DNA of 64,000 bases from Microcaldota archaeon (GTDB lineage Archaea > Micrarchaeota > Micrarchaeia > Anstonellales > Bilamarchaeaceae). The stretch spans positions 372,001-436,000 of the forward strand of contig JACRGD010000010.1 in the NCBI GenBank assembly GCA_016212525.1, written 5' to 3'. This document shows, piece after piece, positions 1 to 8,956 of the stretch. Position 1 is the first letter of the stretch; each line of letters opens with the position of its first letter. The position numbers and the translations under genes were made by a program. Under the pieces are notes generated by a model, which saw nothing but the letters and a program-made list of their open reading frames with translations, was not told the origin of the DNA and made no database searches.

Positions 1-981
1 AATCTCGGCTGATGAGTTCATGTGACTTCCTGCAACTCCTGCGCTAGTAGTAACTGCTGGCAAATCGACCGGTGGGGTCGGACTAATTGTAGTATTCGAA
101 CTCGGTCTGCTCGTTCGATGTGGATGATGTCTGTGGTTGCCATGAATTCGGGTTGGAGTTTCACTTATCGACTCAAAAACAAATGCTGCGACCGTTGTTG
201 AATCTGCGGCTGTGGGGGTGTCTGATGCCGGTCTTTCTGAACTGTCGTTTGAATCAATAGCGACGTTTGATGTATTTATCGTTTGATGATTATCAATGGT
301 TCTGGCAGCTTCCGGAGTTGGTGAAAGATACATGAGCGTACTTACAAAAAGGGCGGCCACTGCCATAGTTACTGCAGCACATGCAGATAGAACTCGTCTG
401 AATCCGGCCCAGTTTCTTGGACTGTTCTCCTCTGGAGTTAAATCCTCAAATGTATCTACTGGAAGCTGATCAGCTGAAGGAACAGAGCTAAAAAATGCCT
501 CTTCCTCTACAGACCATGGAGTTGGGTCCGATTCGGTTGTGGTTTTGGGTGTCTCTGAAACTAAAACTGGTTTTGTGATTGGTTCTGGTGCGGACTGCGG
601 GGTTGTACAGTCTCGTGAAAGTGCTTCAAGCAGGTCTGCATCCGCTTTACTAAGACCCCTCTTAACTGGAGCATCCACTAAGTTCCCGAGTTGCTCAAGA
701 GTTATTGGTCTAGCTGGTCTAGTTCGAATCGACGCCTCAATTGCGCAAGTGACTGCATCCAATGCAGCTACTTCAGGATGAACTGGCAGTGAAGCTCTTA
801 GCTGTTCAAATGTGTTACCTGAAATTTTGATCTTTGATGTAGGTCGAACTGGTTGGGTCTGTTTTGGATCTGGTACTGGGTTTTCTAACAACCTCTCTGT
901 TGGAAATGGTCTTTTAGAATGCAACTCCTCTGCAGTTTCACGAACTACCCCGCTTTTCCGTTCTCTTGATCGTCTTGACAT
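1..981 (-). CDS. Partial CDS running off the window start; hydrophilic N-terminal region, one TM segment, Ser/Thr/Pro-rich C-terminal part
   Basis: Reverse-strand reading from ATG at 981 is open to position 1 (MSRRSRERKSGVVRETAEELHSKRPF...), with a TM-like stretch RRVLSACAAVTMAVAALFVSTLMYL. Not in the ORF track because no stop lies inside the window. Confidence 0.75.
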   Translation of the reverse strand, partial: MSRRSRERKSGVVRETAEELHSKRPFPTERLLENPVPDPKQTQPVRPTSKIKISGNTFEQLRASLPVHPEVAALDAVTCAIEASIRTRPARPITLEQLGNLVDAPVKRGLSKADADLLEALSRDCTTPQSAPEPITKPVLVSETPKTTTESDPTPWSVEEEAFFSSVPSADQLPVDTFEDLTPEENSPRNWAGFRRVLSACAAVTMAVAALFVSTLMYLSPTPEAARTIDNHQTINTSNVAIDSNDSSERPASDTPTAADSTTVAAFVFESISETPTRIHGNHRHHPHRTSRPSSNTTISPTPPVDLPAVTTSAGVAGSHMNSSAEI

Positions 982-1139
982 AAATATCACTAATTGTGTA
1001 TAAATGATATTATGTGGCACATTATTTATAATACTATCTCACCACTTATGGCAACATAATCTTGGCTAATTAGTGTGTCCTAGAAAAGATAGCTAATTGT
1101 TTATTCTTGAATTGAAGTACTTGGCATAAACGGGTTGAA

Positions 1140-1466
1140 TTAGACCTTTTCAACTCTTATTCGTTGCACTTCGATAATTATATCTCCAAAGCATCTCTGG
1201 AAATACTGGATCGATTGTACATAGGCATTCTGACCAACTGGAGTTAAAGAATAGACAATTACTTTTCCGTCTTTTGAACCCACTATCAGATGCTTTGTTT
1301 TGAGTTCCTTTAGTGCCGGATAGATGGTTCCTGCGGTCGGTTTTTCTCCGCGACGCTTGGCTAGTTCCTGAGCCAATTCTTCGCCGTGCATGGGTTTTCT
1401 TGACAGTAAGAAGAGTATCTGAAAAGATAACATCCCCCGCATATCGCAACCGCCTTCGCAACCCAT
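1140..1466 (-). CDS. PadR-family transcriptional regulator
   Basis: 108 aa; PadR wHTH pattern 'ILFLLSRKPMHGEELAQELAKRRGEKPTAGTIYPALKELKTKHLI'. Confidence 0.85.
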   Translation of the reverse strand: MGCEGGCDMRGMLSFQILFLLSRKPMHGEELAQELAKRRGEKPTAGTIYPALKELKTKHLIVGSKDGKVIVYSLTPVGQNAYVQSIQYFQRCFGDIIIEVQRIRVEKV

Positions 1467-1554
1467 ATATCTCGACCAATTTTCTTCGTACTGTATTGGA
1501 CATCCGATGTTTTAAAATCCTTGGCCTCTTCTCTTGAATAAACAAAAACTTTAC

Positions 1555-1632
1555 AGTTGTAAACTCTTGAAAGTTTACGTTTGTAAACTAAATTCTGATT
1601 ATAAGACGTAAAAAGTGTAAACTTTATAAATC
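1555..1632. promoter_or_regulatory. Divergent promoter region with repeated TGTAAACT / AGTTTACA elements and a TATA box
   Basis: Reads TTGTAAACTCTTGAAAGTTTACGTTTGTAAACTAAATTC...AGTGTAAACTTTATAAATC between divergent genes. Confidence 0.55.
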
Positions 1633-1652
1633 TTATTAGCTACAAATAGGTC

Positions 1653-2294
1653 ATGCGTATATCCAGCGAACCGATCATTAAAACGATCCTGGGTTCAAAA
1701 GTAAAAAGAAAAATCCTTGCATTTTTGTTTTCAAAACAAGGTGCAGTTAGTGAAAGGGAACTCTCAAGAGTCATCGGTGTAAGCCACACTGCAGTAAACA
1801 AAGCCATGAAGCAGCTTCTCGAACTTAACCTTGTTAGCGGAAAGACAATTGGGTCCGCATTGATCTGGGAGCTAAATGAAAAATCGCTTGCTTATCCATA
1901 TGCTAAAATGCTCACTGCAGCTTCTGTAACAAGTTCACGGGATCACCTAAAAGATATATTGAAACAATCTTTTGAGGACTCTCGGGCTTATCTGGGTCTT
2001 ATGGATTCAACATCTAATGTTCCAAATATAAGAAGCACATATCTCTTCGGTTCTGTGGCTGATGGAACTTCAAAACCCGAAAGCGACATAGATGTTTTAG
2101 TTGTCCTGGAGTTTAGGCCAGAGAAGGCGCTGATGGATAAACTAGCTGCCATATTTGACCAAACCATCGGGGTTTATGTTCTTGAGAAAACCGGCAATTC
2201 AGTTTCATTCCATATCTACGATCAAAAGGCAGTTGAGCAAAACGAACCAAGCTGGCTAAAGGATGCAATTCAAAAAGGAATCAAGGTGTGCTAA
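1653..2294 (+). CDS. wHTH domain fused to a minimal nucleotidyltransferase (MNT) domain
   Basis: N-terminal HTH (SERELSRVIGVSHTAVNKAMKQL); C-terminal GS-x9-SDIDVLV nucleotidyltransferase motif (LFGSVADGTSKPESDIDVLVVLEF). Confidence 0.8.
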   Translation: MRISSEPIIKTILGSKVKRKILAFLFSKQGAVSERELSRVIGVSHTAVNKAMKQLLELNLVSGKTIGSALIWELNEKSLAYPYAKMLTAASVTSSRDHLKDILKQSFEDSRAYLGLMDSTSNVPNIRSTYLFGSVADGTSKPESDIDVLVVLEFRPEKALMDKLAAIFDQTIGVYVLEKTGNSVSFHIYDQKAVEQNEPSWLKDAIQKGIKVC

Positions 2295-2710
2295 TGAGCA
2301 GAACAAAGAACGTATCTCGAGAAAAATACGTTAATTTTATCGATAAATCAGAACAGTTCTATGACTCGATGAAAGATGCCGTAGATAGGGGAAATAATGA
2401 TGCTGCTGTTGCAGCTGCAGTACACTGTGCTATCTGCTATGTTGATGCACTAACTGTTTTGAGACTCGGTAAGAAATCTTCCGCCCAGAATCATATTGAA
2501 GCAGCGATTCTTCTTAAAGAAACAAAGACTTCTGATGAATCGGAAAAGTCTAGGGTCTGTGTGAAGCTTATGGAACTTTTGGAACTAAAGACTCCTGCAG
2601 AATACGATGATCGCAAACTCAGCAAAGCAGAATCAGAATCAGCCGTAAATAGTCTTGAAAAAATACGAAAATTCATCAAAACCGAAATTGAAAAGTCGCA
2701 GATAGTTTGA
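2294..2710 (+). CDS. Small alpha-helical HEPN-like partner protein
   Basis: TAATG overlap with the upstream MNT gene; helical protein of about 138 aa placed as in MNT-HEPN pairs; no clear Rx4-6H motif. Confidence 0.55.
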   Translation: MSRTKNVSREKYVNFIDKSEQFYDSMKDAVDRGNNDAAVAAAVHCAICYVDALTVLRLGKKSSAQNHIEAAILLKETKTSDESEKSRVCVKLMELLELKTPAEYDDRKLSKAESESAVNSLEKIRKFIKTEIEKSQIV

Positions 2711-2780
2711 TCTTAGATTGCGTTCTATTCCCTCTCTTTTTAGTGGTTCTATCTCTAGGATGTATTGGGTGTCCAATAGG

Positions 2781-2842
2781 TTTAAAAGGCTTAGCAATGT
2801 ATAGTACATCCAATATAGGACACCCGATACAAAGTCGGGTGT
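2781..2842 (+). promoter_or_regulatory. Promoter/leader of the small Cys/coiled-coil gene: TATA-like TTTAAAAGG plus perfect hairpin ACACCCGA-TACAAAG-TCGGGTGT
   Basis: 8-bp perfect inverted repeat at 2820-2842 downstream of the TATA-like box, within three GGACRCYCRATAY-like copies. Confidence 0.5.
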
Positions 2843-2887
2843 ACTAACGGCATCCAATACAGGACGCTCGATATGAAAGGTGAAAAC

Positions 2888-3043
2888 ATGAACGGAAATT
2901 GTTGTGGAACAAGTAGCTGCGGAACTGAAAGAAGATTTCTGACCAAGAAAGAAAAGGCAGAAATGTTAAAGGAATACCGGACCGAGCTCGAAAATGAGCT
3001 TAAGGGAATAAACGAGAAAATTGCGGAGTTGGAGGGTAAATAA
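2888..3043 (+). CDS. 51-aa protein with N-terminal CC/C motif and coiled-coil (DUF5320-like)
   Basis: MNGNCCGTSSCGTERRFLTKKEKAEMLKEYRTELENELKGINEKIAELEGK*; below the length cut-off of the ORF track. Confidence 0.65.
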   Translation: MNGNCCGTSSCGTERRFLTKKEKAEMLKEYRTELENELKGINEKIAELEGK

Positions 3044-3096
3044 CTCCTCCTCTTTTTTTACTATTTTATCGCGAACAAGAAAATCGCGGTTAGCTA

Positions 3097-4056
3097 GTGG
3101 TGATGATTATGAAAATTAATGAATTTGAAGATCAGTTGACTGGTGCAGTAGAAAAACTAAGCGACAGCGTTGTGAGTATTACAAGCACTCGCTTTGCAAG
3201 AGATCCTTTTGCAGGATTTGTTCCTCTTGATGGAGCAGGTTCGGGGGTCATAATCGACAAAAAAGGTTACATAATTACGAACAACCACGTTATCGAGAAC
3301 GCGGCAATGATAAAGGTGAATTTGAAAGATGGACGGGTATTATCGGGAAAGGTTATCGGACACGATGCAGCTACAGATATGGCTGTTATTAAGGTAGATG
3401 CGAACGATCTGCCATTTGCAAAGCTGGGGGATTCGGGCGAACTCAAGGTCGGACAAATGGTCATGGCTATCGGAAACGCATTAGGTCTTTCAGGAGGACA
3501 CTCGATGTCTATGGGTGTTGTGAGCGCATTGGGTCGGCCACTTCCAGGAACCGACTTTATCTTCGAGGGTTTAGTCCAAACTGACGCAGCGATCAATCCG
3601 GGAAACAGCGGCGGTGCACTGGCAGACATAAATGGAAATGTTATCGGCATCAATACAATGATTATCAAGAATGCTCAGGGTGTGGGGTTCGCAATTCCAA
3701 TAAACACGGCAAAATGGGTGGTCGAGCAACTTCTCTCAAAAGGCCGAGTCGTTAGGCCCTGGCTTGGAATCTATGGGATAGACGTCAATGGCGCAGCCAT
3801 CAAGCGATTTGATTTGCCTACAGATAGTGGGGTACTGATCGTGCAGACTGTCGATCAAAGTCCTGCATATCTAAGTGGTCTGCGACCCGGTGACATAATA
3901 AAGAGTGCCTCGGGGGTTGGAGTTAAGAAAATGAAGGATCTGATAATGGGAATTTCAAAAGTCGAAGTTGGAAAAGAAGTTGTTCTTACCATTTTGCGCA
4001 ATGGCAAGGAGCAGAAAATTCCCATGAAATTAAGCGAAATTCCACGGGCAGGATAA
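3097..4056 (+). CDS. HtrA/DegP-type trypsin-like serine protease with PDZ domain
   Basis: GSGVIIDKKGYIITNNHVIENA, D-x-A-V-I-K and NPGNSGGAL catalytic motifs; C-terminal PDZ (GLRPGDIIKSASGVGVKKMKDL). Confidence 0.93.
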   Translation: MVMIMKINEFEDQLTGAVEKLSDSVVSITSTRFARDPFAGFVPLDGAGSGVIIDKKGYIITNNHVIENAAMIKVNLKDGRVLSGKVIGHDAATDMAVIKVDANDLPFAKLGDSGELKVGQMVMAIGNALGLSGGHSMSMGVVSALGRPLPGTDFIFEGLVQTDAAINPGNSGGALADINGNVIGINTMIIKNAQGVGFAIPINTAKWVVEQLLSKGRVVRPWLGIYGIDVNGAAIKRFDLPTDSGVLIVQTVDQSPAYLSGLRPGDIIKSASGVGVKKMKDLIMGISKVEVGKEVVLTILRNGKEQKIPMKLSEIPRAG

Positions 4057-4343
4057 CGGGTTCGATCATTATCAGCTTCTTTTTCATATTCATTATTTTT
4101 TCCTTCGTTCTGAAGTTTTGCATTCCACCAGAAAAAAGGATGGAACGGCCCATTCGTCTTATTCTTAGAAACAGATTTGTCATGCTGAACCAAGAAAGAA
4201 ATTCCGATCTGAGAAAACATTTTTCTACCGAAGCTCAGCGTCCATGCAACCGGAGAAACAGGGAAAGTTTTTTGGAGGAGTGTGGGTATCAAGAGTTACT
4301 GAATAAAGAGGGAGGCAAAATAAAGGATAACGATAAGAAAAAA

Positions 4344-5306
4344 CTACGAGAGCTCACTGATTTGGAGATAAAAGATTGTTACGAGGTAAACTAAATAAAT
4401 CAACACAAATAATAATCCACCCACTCTTTTCAACTCTCTATTTATTGAAGCAACATAGAAGAGGATCATATTTGAAACAATTGCAAATAGAAGCGCGGCA
4501 ATGAAAATGGGTATCTTCAGAGATATTGGACTAATTACGGCTGCAGTTCCTAGAACCAATGTCAAATTTGTCATATTGCTACCAATAGCATCTCCGATTG
4601 CCAGTCCATATTGTTTCTTGCGTATGGCTTGTAAATCCATAGATAGTTCAGGCAACGAGGTGCCAATTGCTATGATAGTAGCTCCGATAAAACTTTCTGC
4701 AATATTTAATGATTTTGCAAGAGTTACTGCAGAATCAACTACAAATGCAGAACTTATAAGAACAACAATAATTGAGCCAAGAAAAAAGATAAATGAATGA
4801 AGTGCTTCTTTTTTTGGAATCTCGTTTATTTCTGCAGTGTTAGTGCCATTTTTCCTTATCACATAAATAGAATATCCTGCAAACAACACTAGAAGAGCTA
4901 CACCTTCAAAAAACCCCAGTGCCTGAGCTCTTACTGTGCTATTGAATACGATGTATGCAGATATAACAGTAGTCAAAAGGAGAATTAGCCCAATTTCTTT
5001 CATACCTTCTTTTCCAATTTTTAATCCATATAAGAATCCCCCAAAACCAAGAACTATCAGAATGTTTGCAATATTTGATCCAAATACATTGCCCGCTGCA
5101 ATAGCACCTTCGTGAAGGTTGGCAGATAATATTGAAACAGATAGTTCAGGAAGCGAAGTTGAAACTGAAATTAAAAGAAAACCAAGCGCGATTTGGCTGA
5201 TACCAAAGAATCTTGATAGCTTTGCCGCATGGTCAACAGCTACGCTAGATGATTTTGATAGGATTATTAATGAAACTAAAAGAGTAATCCCTTCTAAAAA
5301 TGCCAT
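4344..5306 (-). CDS. CaCA-family Na+/Ca2+ exchanger
   Basis: Duplicated alpha repeats: ...STSLPELSVSI...GSNIANILIVLG... and ...GTSLPELSMDL...GDAIGSNMTNLTLVLG... Confidence 0.92.
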   Translation of the reverse strand: MAFLEGITLLVSLIILSKSSSVAVDHAAKLSRFFGISQIALGFLLISVSTSLPELSVSILSANLHEGAIAAGNVFGSNIANILIVLGFGGFLYGLKIGKEGMKEIGLILLLTTVISAYIVFNSTVRAQALGFFEGVALLVLFAGYSIYVIRKNGTNTAEINEIPKKEALHSFIFFLGSIIVVLISSAFVVDSAVTLAKSLNIAESFIGATIIAIGTSLPELSMDLQAIRKKQYGLAIGDAIGSNMTNLTLVLGTAAVISPISLKIPIFIAALLFAIVSNMILFYVASINRELKRVGGLLFVLIYLVYLVTIFYLQISELS

Positions 5307-6635
5307 TTATGCAGCTCCTTCCACAGGCATTTTATTGATCAATGCTTGAATGATAGGCGGTGTTACTAAAGTTGTCAGCAATGCCATTGATGCAATAACT
5401 GAGTATTCGGGAGTAGTGATCACTCCGGCTGAGAGACCAATGGCTGCAACAATTAGGGCAACCTCCCCCCGAGGTGCCATCCCAAAACCAACAATTGCAG
5501 CTTCCAGGGGTTTTAACTTTGCCATTAATGCAGCCCCGCCACAGCCAATAACTTTTGTCAGTAACGCCAATATTGAAAGAGTTATAATTGGTATCAAAAA
5601 TAACCGCAATGCGTTGACATCCATCAACATTCCAAGAGAAATGAAGAATATAGGCATAAATAACAGTTCTAAACCATAAGTCTTTTCTTCTATTTCGTGG
5701 TGATGCCTGCTTGAATTTAGAATTATTCCTGCCATGAACGCACCAACGATAGCTGAAAGTTTAATATATTCAGCAAGGTAGGCATAGAATAGAACAAATG
5801 CTAAAACGAGTAAAAATCTTCTTGGACTTAGTTCTTTCCGATCTAGATAATTAAGGAAATACTTTCCTGCCATGACACTTCCAAAAAGAAAGGCAATGGC
5901 AGTTATTAGGGTCGTTAGTAGTGGCATTATTATTGACGCTTCAGCACCAGAACCAGTAATATTTATTACAATAGATAATACCAGAAGACCAAGAATATCA
6001 TCTAGAACAGCTGCACCAATTATGATTTCTGCAAATCTTTTGTTAAGAAGGTTAAATTCTTTTAGAATTGCAACTGTTACCCCAACTGAAGTAGCAGTTA
6101 AAGCAGCTGCAACAAACATTGAATATGCAAAGTTTCCCCCACTAAAACCCGCATATAGATACCCAACTGCAAAGGGCAGAATAACTCCTGCAAGAGCGAC
6201 CATGAGATTATCAAATGCAAATATTTTCTCTATTTTGTTGTGCATTCCAACTTTGAACAACAAGATAACTGCACCTAGTTGAGCAAAGACCTGGATTATA
6301 GCTTCTAAACGCAGGATATCCGGAGGAGAAGATGGGATGTTGAATGGTAAATTTAACGAGTGTAGAAAATCCCAGGATAACTGGAGGAAACTAGGGCTCA
6401 TAAGAAGACCCAAAATCATCAAAATCATGACACTTGGTTGTTTTGTATAGATTACAGCCAGCTCACCAACCACTGCAAGTAAGAGGAGAAATACGATTTC
6501 AAAGTAGATGTGTTTTTCTGGTTCAACTTCCCCAAATATGCTAATTCGAATTGTAGAAAGTGCCAATAATAAAAATATACCTAAAACTAATAAACCTACG
6601 AAGGGAGAAATTTTTTCAACTGCTTCTTTGACCAT
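5307..6635 (-). CDS. CPA2-type monovalent cation/H+ antiporter (KefB/NapA-like)
   Basis: 12+ TM protein; AALTATSVGVTVAIL...AVLDDILGLLVL motif pair typical of the family. Confidence 0.92.
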   Translation of the reverse strand: MVKEAVEKISPFVGLLVLGIFLLLALSTIRISIFGEVEPEKHIYFEIVFLLLLAVVGELAVIYTKQPSVMILMILGLLMSPSFLQLSWDFLHSLNLPFNIPSSPPDILRLEAIIQVFAQLGAVILLFKVGMHNKIEKIFAFDNLMVALAGVILPFAVGYLYAGFSGGNFAYSMFVAAALTATSVGVTVAILKEFNLLNKRFAEIIIGAAVLDDILGLLVLSIVINITGSGAEASIIMPLLTTLITAIAFLFGSVMAGKYFLNYLDRKELSPRRFLLVLAFVLFYAYLAEYIKLSAIVGAFMAGIILNSSRHHHEIEEKTYGLELLFMPIFFISLGMLMDVNALRLFLIPIITLSILALLTKVIGCGGAALMAKLKPLEAAIVGFGMAPRGEVALIVAAIGLSAGVITTPEYSVIASMALLTTLVTPPIIQALINKMPVEGAA

Positions 6636-6720
6636 TTTATGACCTAAGGATAAAGATCATACAAGGTATTTAAAGCCAGTTAAACCAAAATCTCAGTGCT
6701 GAAATTCGAGATGGGATCTT

Positions 6721-6948
6721 TATGCTCCTGCCGGGATTTGAACCCGGGTCCTCAGAGTTCTCTGTCCAAAACTTTTTCTTTTTGGGATAGAACACTTTTT
6801 CTTTCCAAAAGAAAAAGGGTCTTGAGAGTCTGATATCCTTGACCGGTATGTCCAACTTATTCGACTGTAATCGACCCAAGGGCTTTTTGGTTGAGTTTTT
6901 TTGCCCTAAGTTAGTCATCAGTCAAAAAAGTCACTAGACTACAGGAGC
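6721..6948 (-). tRNA. tRNA-Glu(CTC), interrupted by two predicted introns (D-loop about 6848-6933; anticodon 37/38 at 6756-6822)
   Basis: GCTCCTG/CAGGAGC acceptor, TCAGA-CTCTCAC-TCTGA anticodon arm, CCGGG-TTCAAAT-CCCGG T arm; predicted mature length 75 nt; TATA-like box on the minus strand at about 6974-6985. Confidence 0.85.
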
Positions 6949-7041
6949 TTAGTAAGAGAAGTTAGTCTCAAAGGCTTTATAAAATTAGATAGTTCGAACG
7001 AGTATAAGAAACAGATGAAAAAGAAGAGAAAAAAGATAAAA

Positions 7042-7326
7042 TTATTGTGGATCGATTATTACGTCCTCGTTTGCCAGAACCAGATCATTAGTCTGAACAA
7101 CAGTAGTATCATTTTCGGATACGAAACGAGATCTATAGTCATTTACAACCACATCATCGTTCGCCAACAAAGGCTCAGAGGGCGGTGCTTGAGGTGTAAT
7201 GTCCGAATCGCCCAAATTGGCAACTGGGTTAGACTTCGCTTCGGTTTTAACACAACCAAAGAGTAAAAGTAGCGCCAGAGTACCAAGCAGAAGGATGTTT
7301 TTATTAATCGTCATTTTGTCTTTCAC
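7042..7326 (-). CDS. Small secreted lipoprotein
   Basis: Signal peptide with lipobox LLLLFGC; 94 aa. Confidence 0.6.
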   Translation of the reverse strand: MKDKMTINKNILLLGTLALLLLFGCVKTEAKSNPVANLGDSDITPQAPPSEPLLANDDVVVNDYRSRFVSENDTTVVQTNDLVLANEDVIIDPQ

Positions 7327-8368
7327 CTCTAATCTGGTTCATCATCCCACCTCTTGAAGAACCATTCATCCGCCCATTTGTCCGGTTCTTGAGCTGATCT
7401 CTCATTTCCTGAGCCCGCTCGCGCATAGTGTTTTGCATTTTTTCCCGGGTGTCATGGACAATCTGTTGGATTTCATCTGATGCGGATTTTATATTATTCC
7501 AGACATTCGCCTTTGATTCGTCAGTATATTTACCGTCATCGACAGCGATAAGTGCTGCGCTTGCACGACTAAGATAACCACGAGCAATCTGAATCTTCTC
7601 GCTACTTACGTTTGATGCGTTACTTGATTCGATCTTACTTAATATCAAGTCGAGTTTTTCGATCTCGAACTTCGCGGCAAGGTGGAAATCAGTGCCATTT
7701 CCGCAACCATCGAACATACAATAAGACTTACCTGCAGCCCGAATAAGTTTTGCAGTATCGGCGCTACCAAGGTCGTTTCTTAATGGACCAATAACAACTG
7801 AACGCGCTTTAGAAACCAAATCACGAAGCGAATCCACATTAACGCCTTTTTGTCCCAGGTCGTTTATTTTCCGATCAAGATCATCAAGATATTTACCATA
7901 GGCATCTGCTTTAGTGTTCACAAAAGACCTTACAGCAGCGACATGACAGGAATCATAAGTGCTCCGAAGCTGATCATACTGGGCCCTAAGTGAGACACGA
8001 GTAGAATTGTCCAGGTTAGAACCCCGCCTGACTAAATTCAGTTGTGCTTTAGCTGCACGCGCGTCGGGTTCATAAGTGGATCTTAAATAGGACCTAAAAT
8101 TCTCAGTATCATTGGAATTTGCATAGGACTGAAGCTGGGCAGTATCTTGAGCCAATTTGTCAATTGTAGAAGACAAATTAATGCTCGAATTAGGAACAGC
8201 TGCAATAAAATCGGAAATGACACCGACGTTAAAGTCAGTCTTGCATTTAACATCAGCCATTACCGAATCCAAATGACCATTTCTCAATACGCCTACACCC
8301 TGGGGAACTGCAAAAGCCAATGGCAGGCCCAAGAGCAACAGGAATAATATTCCGTATTTCTTTTCCAT
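7304..8368 (-). CDS. Secreted, largely helical protein of unknown function
   Basis: N-terminal signal peptide MEKKYGILFLLLLGLPLAFA; long Asp/Arg/Ser-rich helical body; 354 aa. Confidence 0.7.
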   Translation of the reverse strand: MEKKYGILFLLLLGLPLAFAVPQGVGVLRNGHLDSVMADVKCKTDFNVGVISDFIAAVPNSSINLSSTIDKLAQDTAQLQSYANSNDTENFRSYLRSTYEPDARAAKAQLNLVRRGSNLDNSTRVSLRAQYDQLRSTYDSCHVAAVRSFVNTKADAYGKYLDDLDRKINDLGQKGVNVDSLRDLVSKARSVVIGPLRNDLGSADTAKLIRAAGKSYCMFDGCGNGTDFHLAAKFEIEKLDLILSKIESSNASNVSSEKIQIARGYLSRASAALIAVDDGKYTDESKANVWNNIKSASDEIQQIVHDTREKMQNTMRERAQEMRDQLKNRTNGRMNGSSRGGMMNQIRGERQNDD

Positions 8369-8410
8369 AATTAAATCACCTTTATTTCATGCATTGAAGT
8401 TATGCTGAAT

Positions 8411-8494
8411 TGGAACGCTATATATAGATTTTCTGGAACGAGCGTGGAACAAGTGGAACAAAGCACGTCGAAACGGACAAAAGAAGTGTGGAAC
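8411..8494 (-). promoter_or_regulatory. Promoter region with five GTTCCA(C/G) repeats around a TATATATAG box, upstream of the 7304-8368 gene
   Basis: Plus-strand GGAAC at 8412, 8435, 8446, 8455, 8490; TATATATAG between the first two. Confidence 0.55.
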
Positions 8495-8536
8495 AATAGT
8501 AAAACACAAGAGCCGTAGAGCAAATATCCAAAACAA

Positions 8537-8956
8537 TTAAAGAGTACCTAATGAGGTGAGATCTTTTTGTCTCAGTAGATTTTCCAAGGATAGGAATTTA
8601 GGACTTGGAAGATCGTTTAGTGCGAACCATTTCCATTCTTCACATTTATGAGGTTCGAGGATTCTGGATTCTCCCTCGAATTGCTTGGCTAGAAGAAAGA
8701 GAGTCACATAGTGTTCTTTTTCATTTTCAAAGAAATCACTAGTTAGGGCAAAATGCTCCAAATCATGAACTATGATCCCGGTTTCTTCAAGAACTTCACG
8801 CCGAGCACAGTCTTCTGGAGATTCACCGAATTCCAAACGGCCTCCAGGAAATGCCCAACTTCCGCTCCCGTGCGAATTCTTCCTCTTGCCTAGCAGAATC
8901 TTGCCGTTTCGAATTAGCATAACTCCAACGCCAACCTGGGGATACGGAGAGTTCAT
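8537..8956 (-). CDS. Nudix hydrolase
   Basis: Nudix box GGRLEFGESPEDCARREVLEETGI. Confidence 0.95.
   Translation of the reverse strand: MNSPYPQVGVGVMLIRNGKILLGKRKNSHGSGSWAFPGGRLEFGESPEDCARREVLEETGIIVHDLEHFALTSDFFENEKEHYVTLFLLAKQFEGESRILEPHKCEEWKWFALNDLPSPKFLSLENLLRQKDLTSLGTL

Noticed and set aside
3855-4292. 145-aa minus-strand ORF and nearby 3986-4183 and 4140-4394 ORFs
   Set aside because: Overlap the HtrA and CaCA genes or the spacer; low-complexity, no family motif; the well-supported flanking genes explain the region.
6670-6918. 82-aa minus-strand ORF in the tRNA-Glu locus
   Set aside because: It is the translation of the intron-containing tRNA gene.
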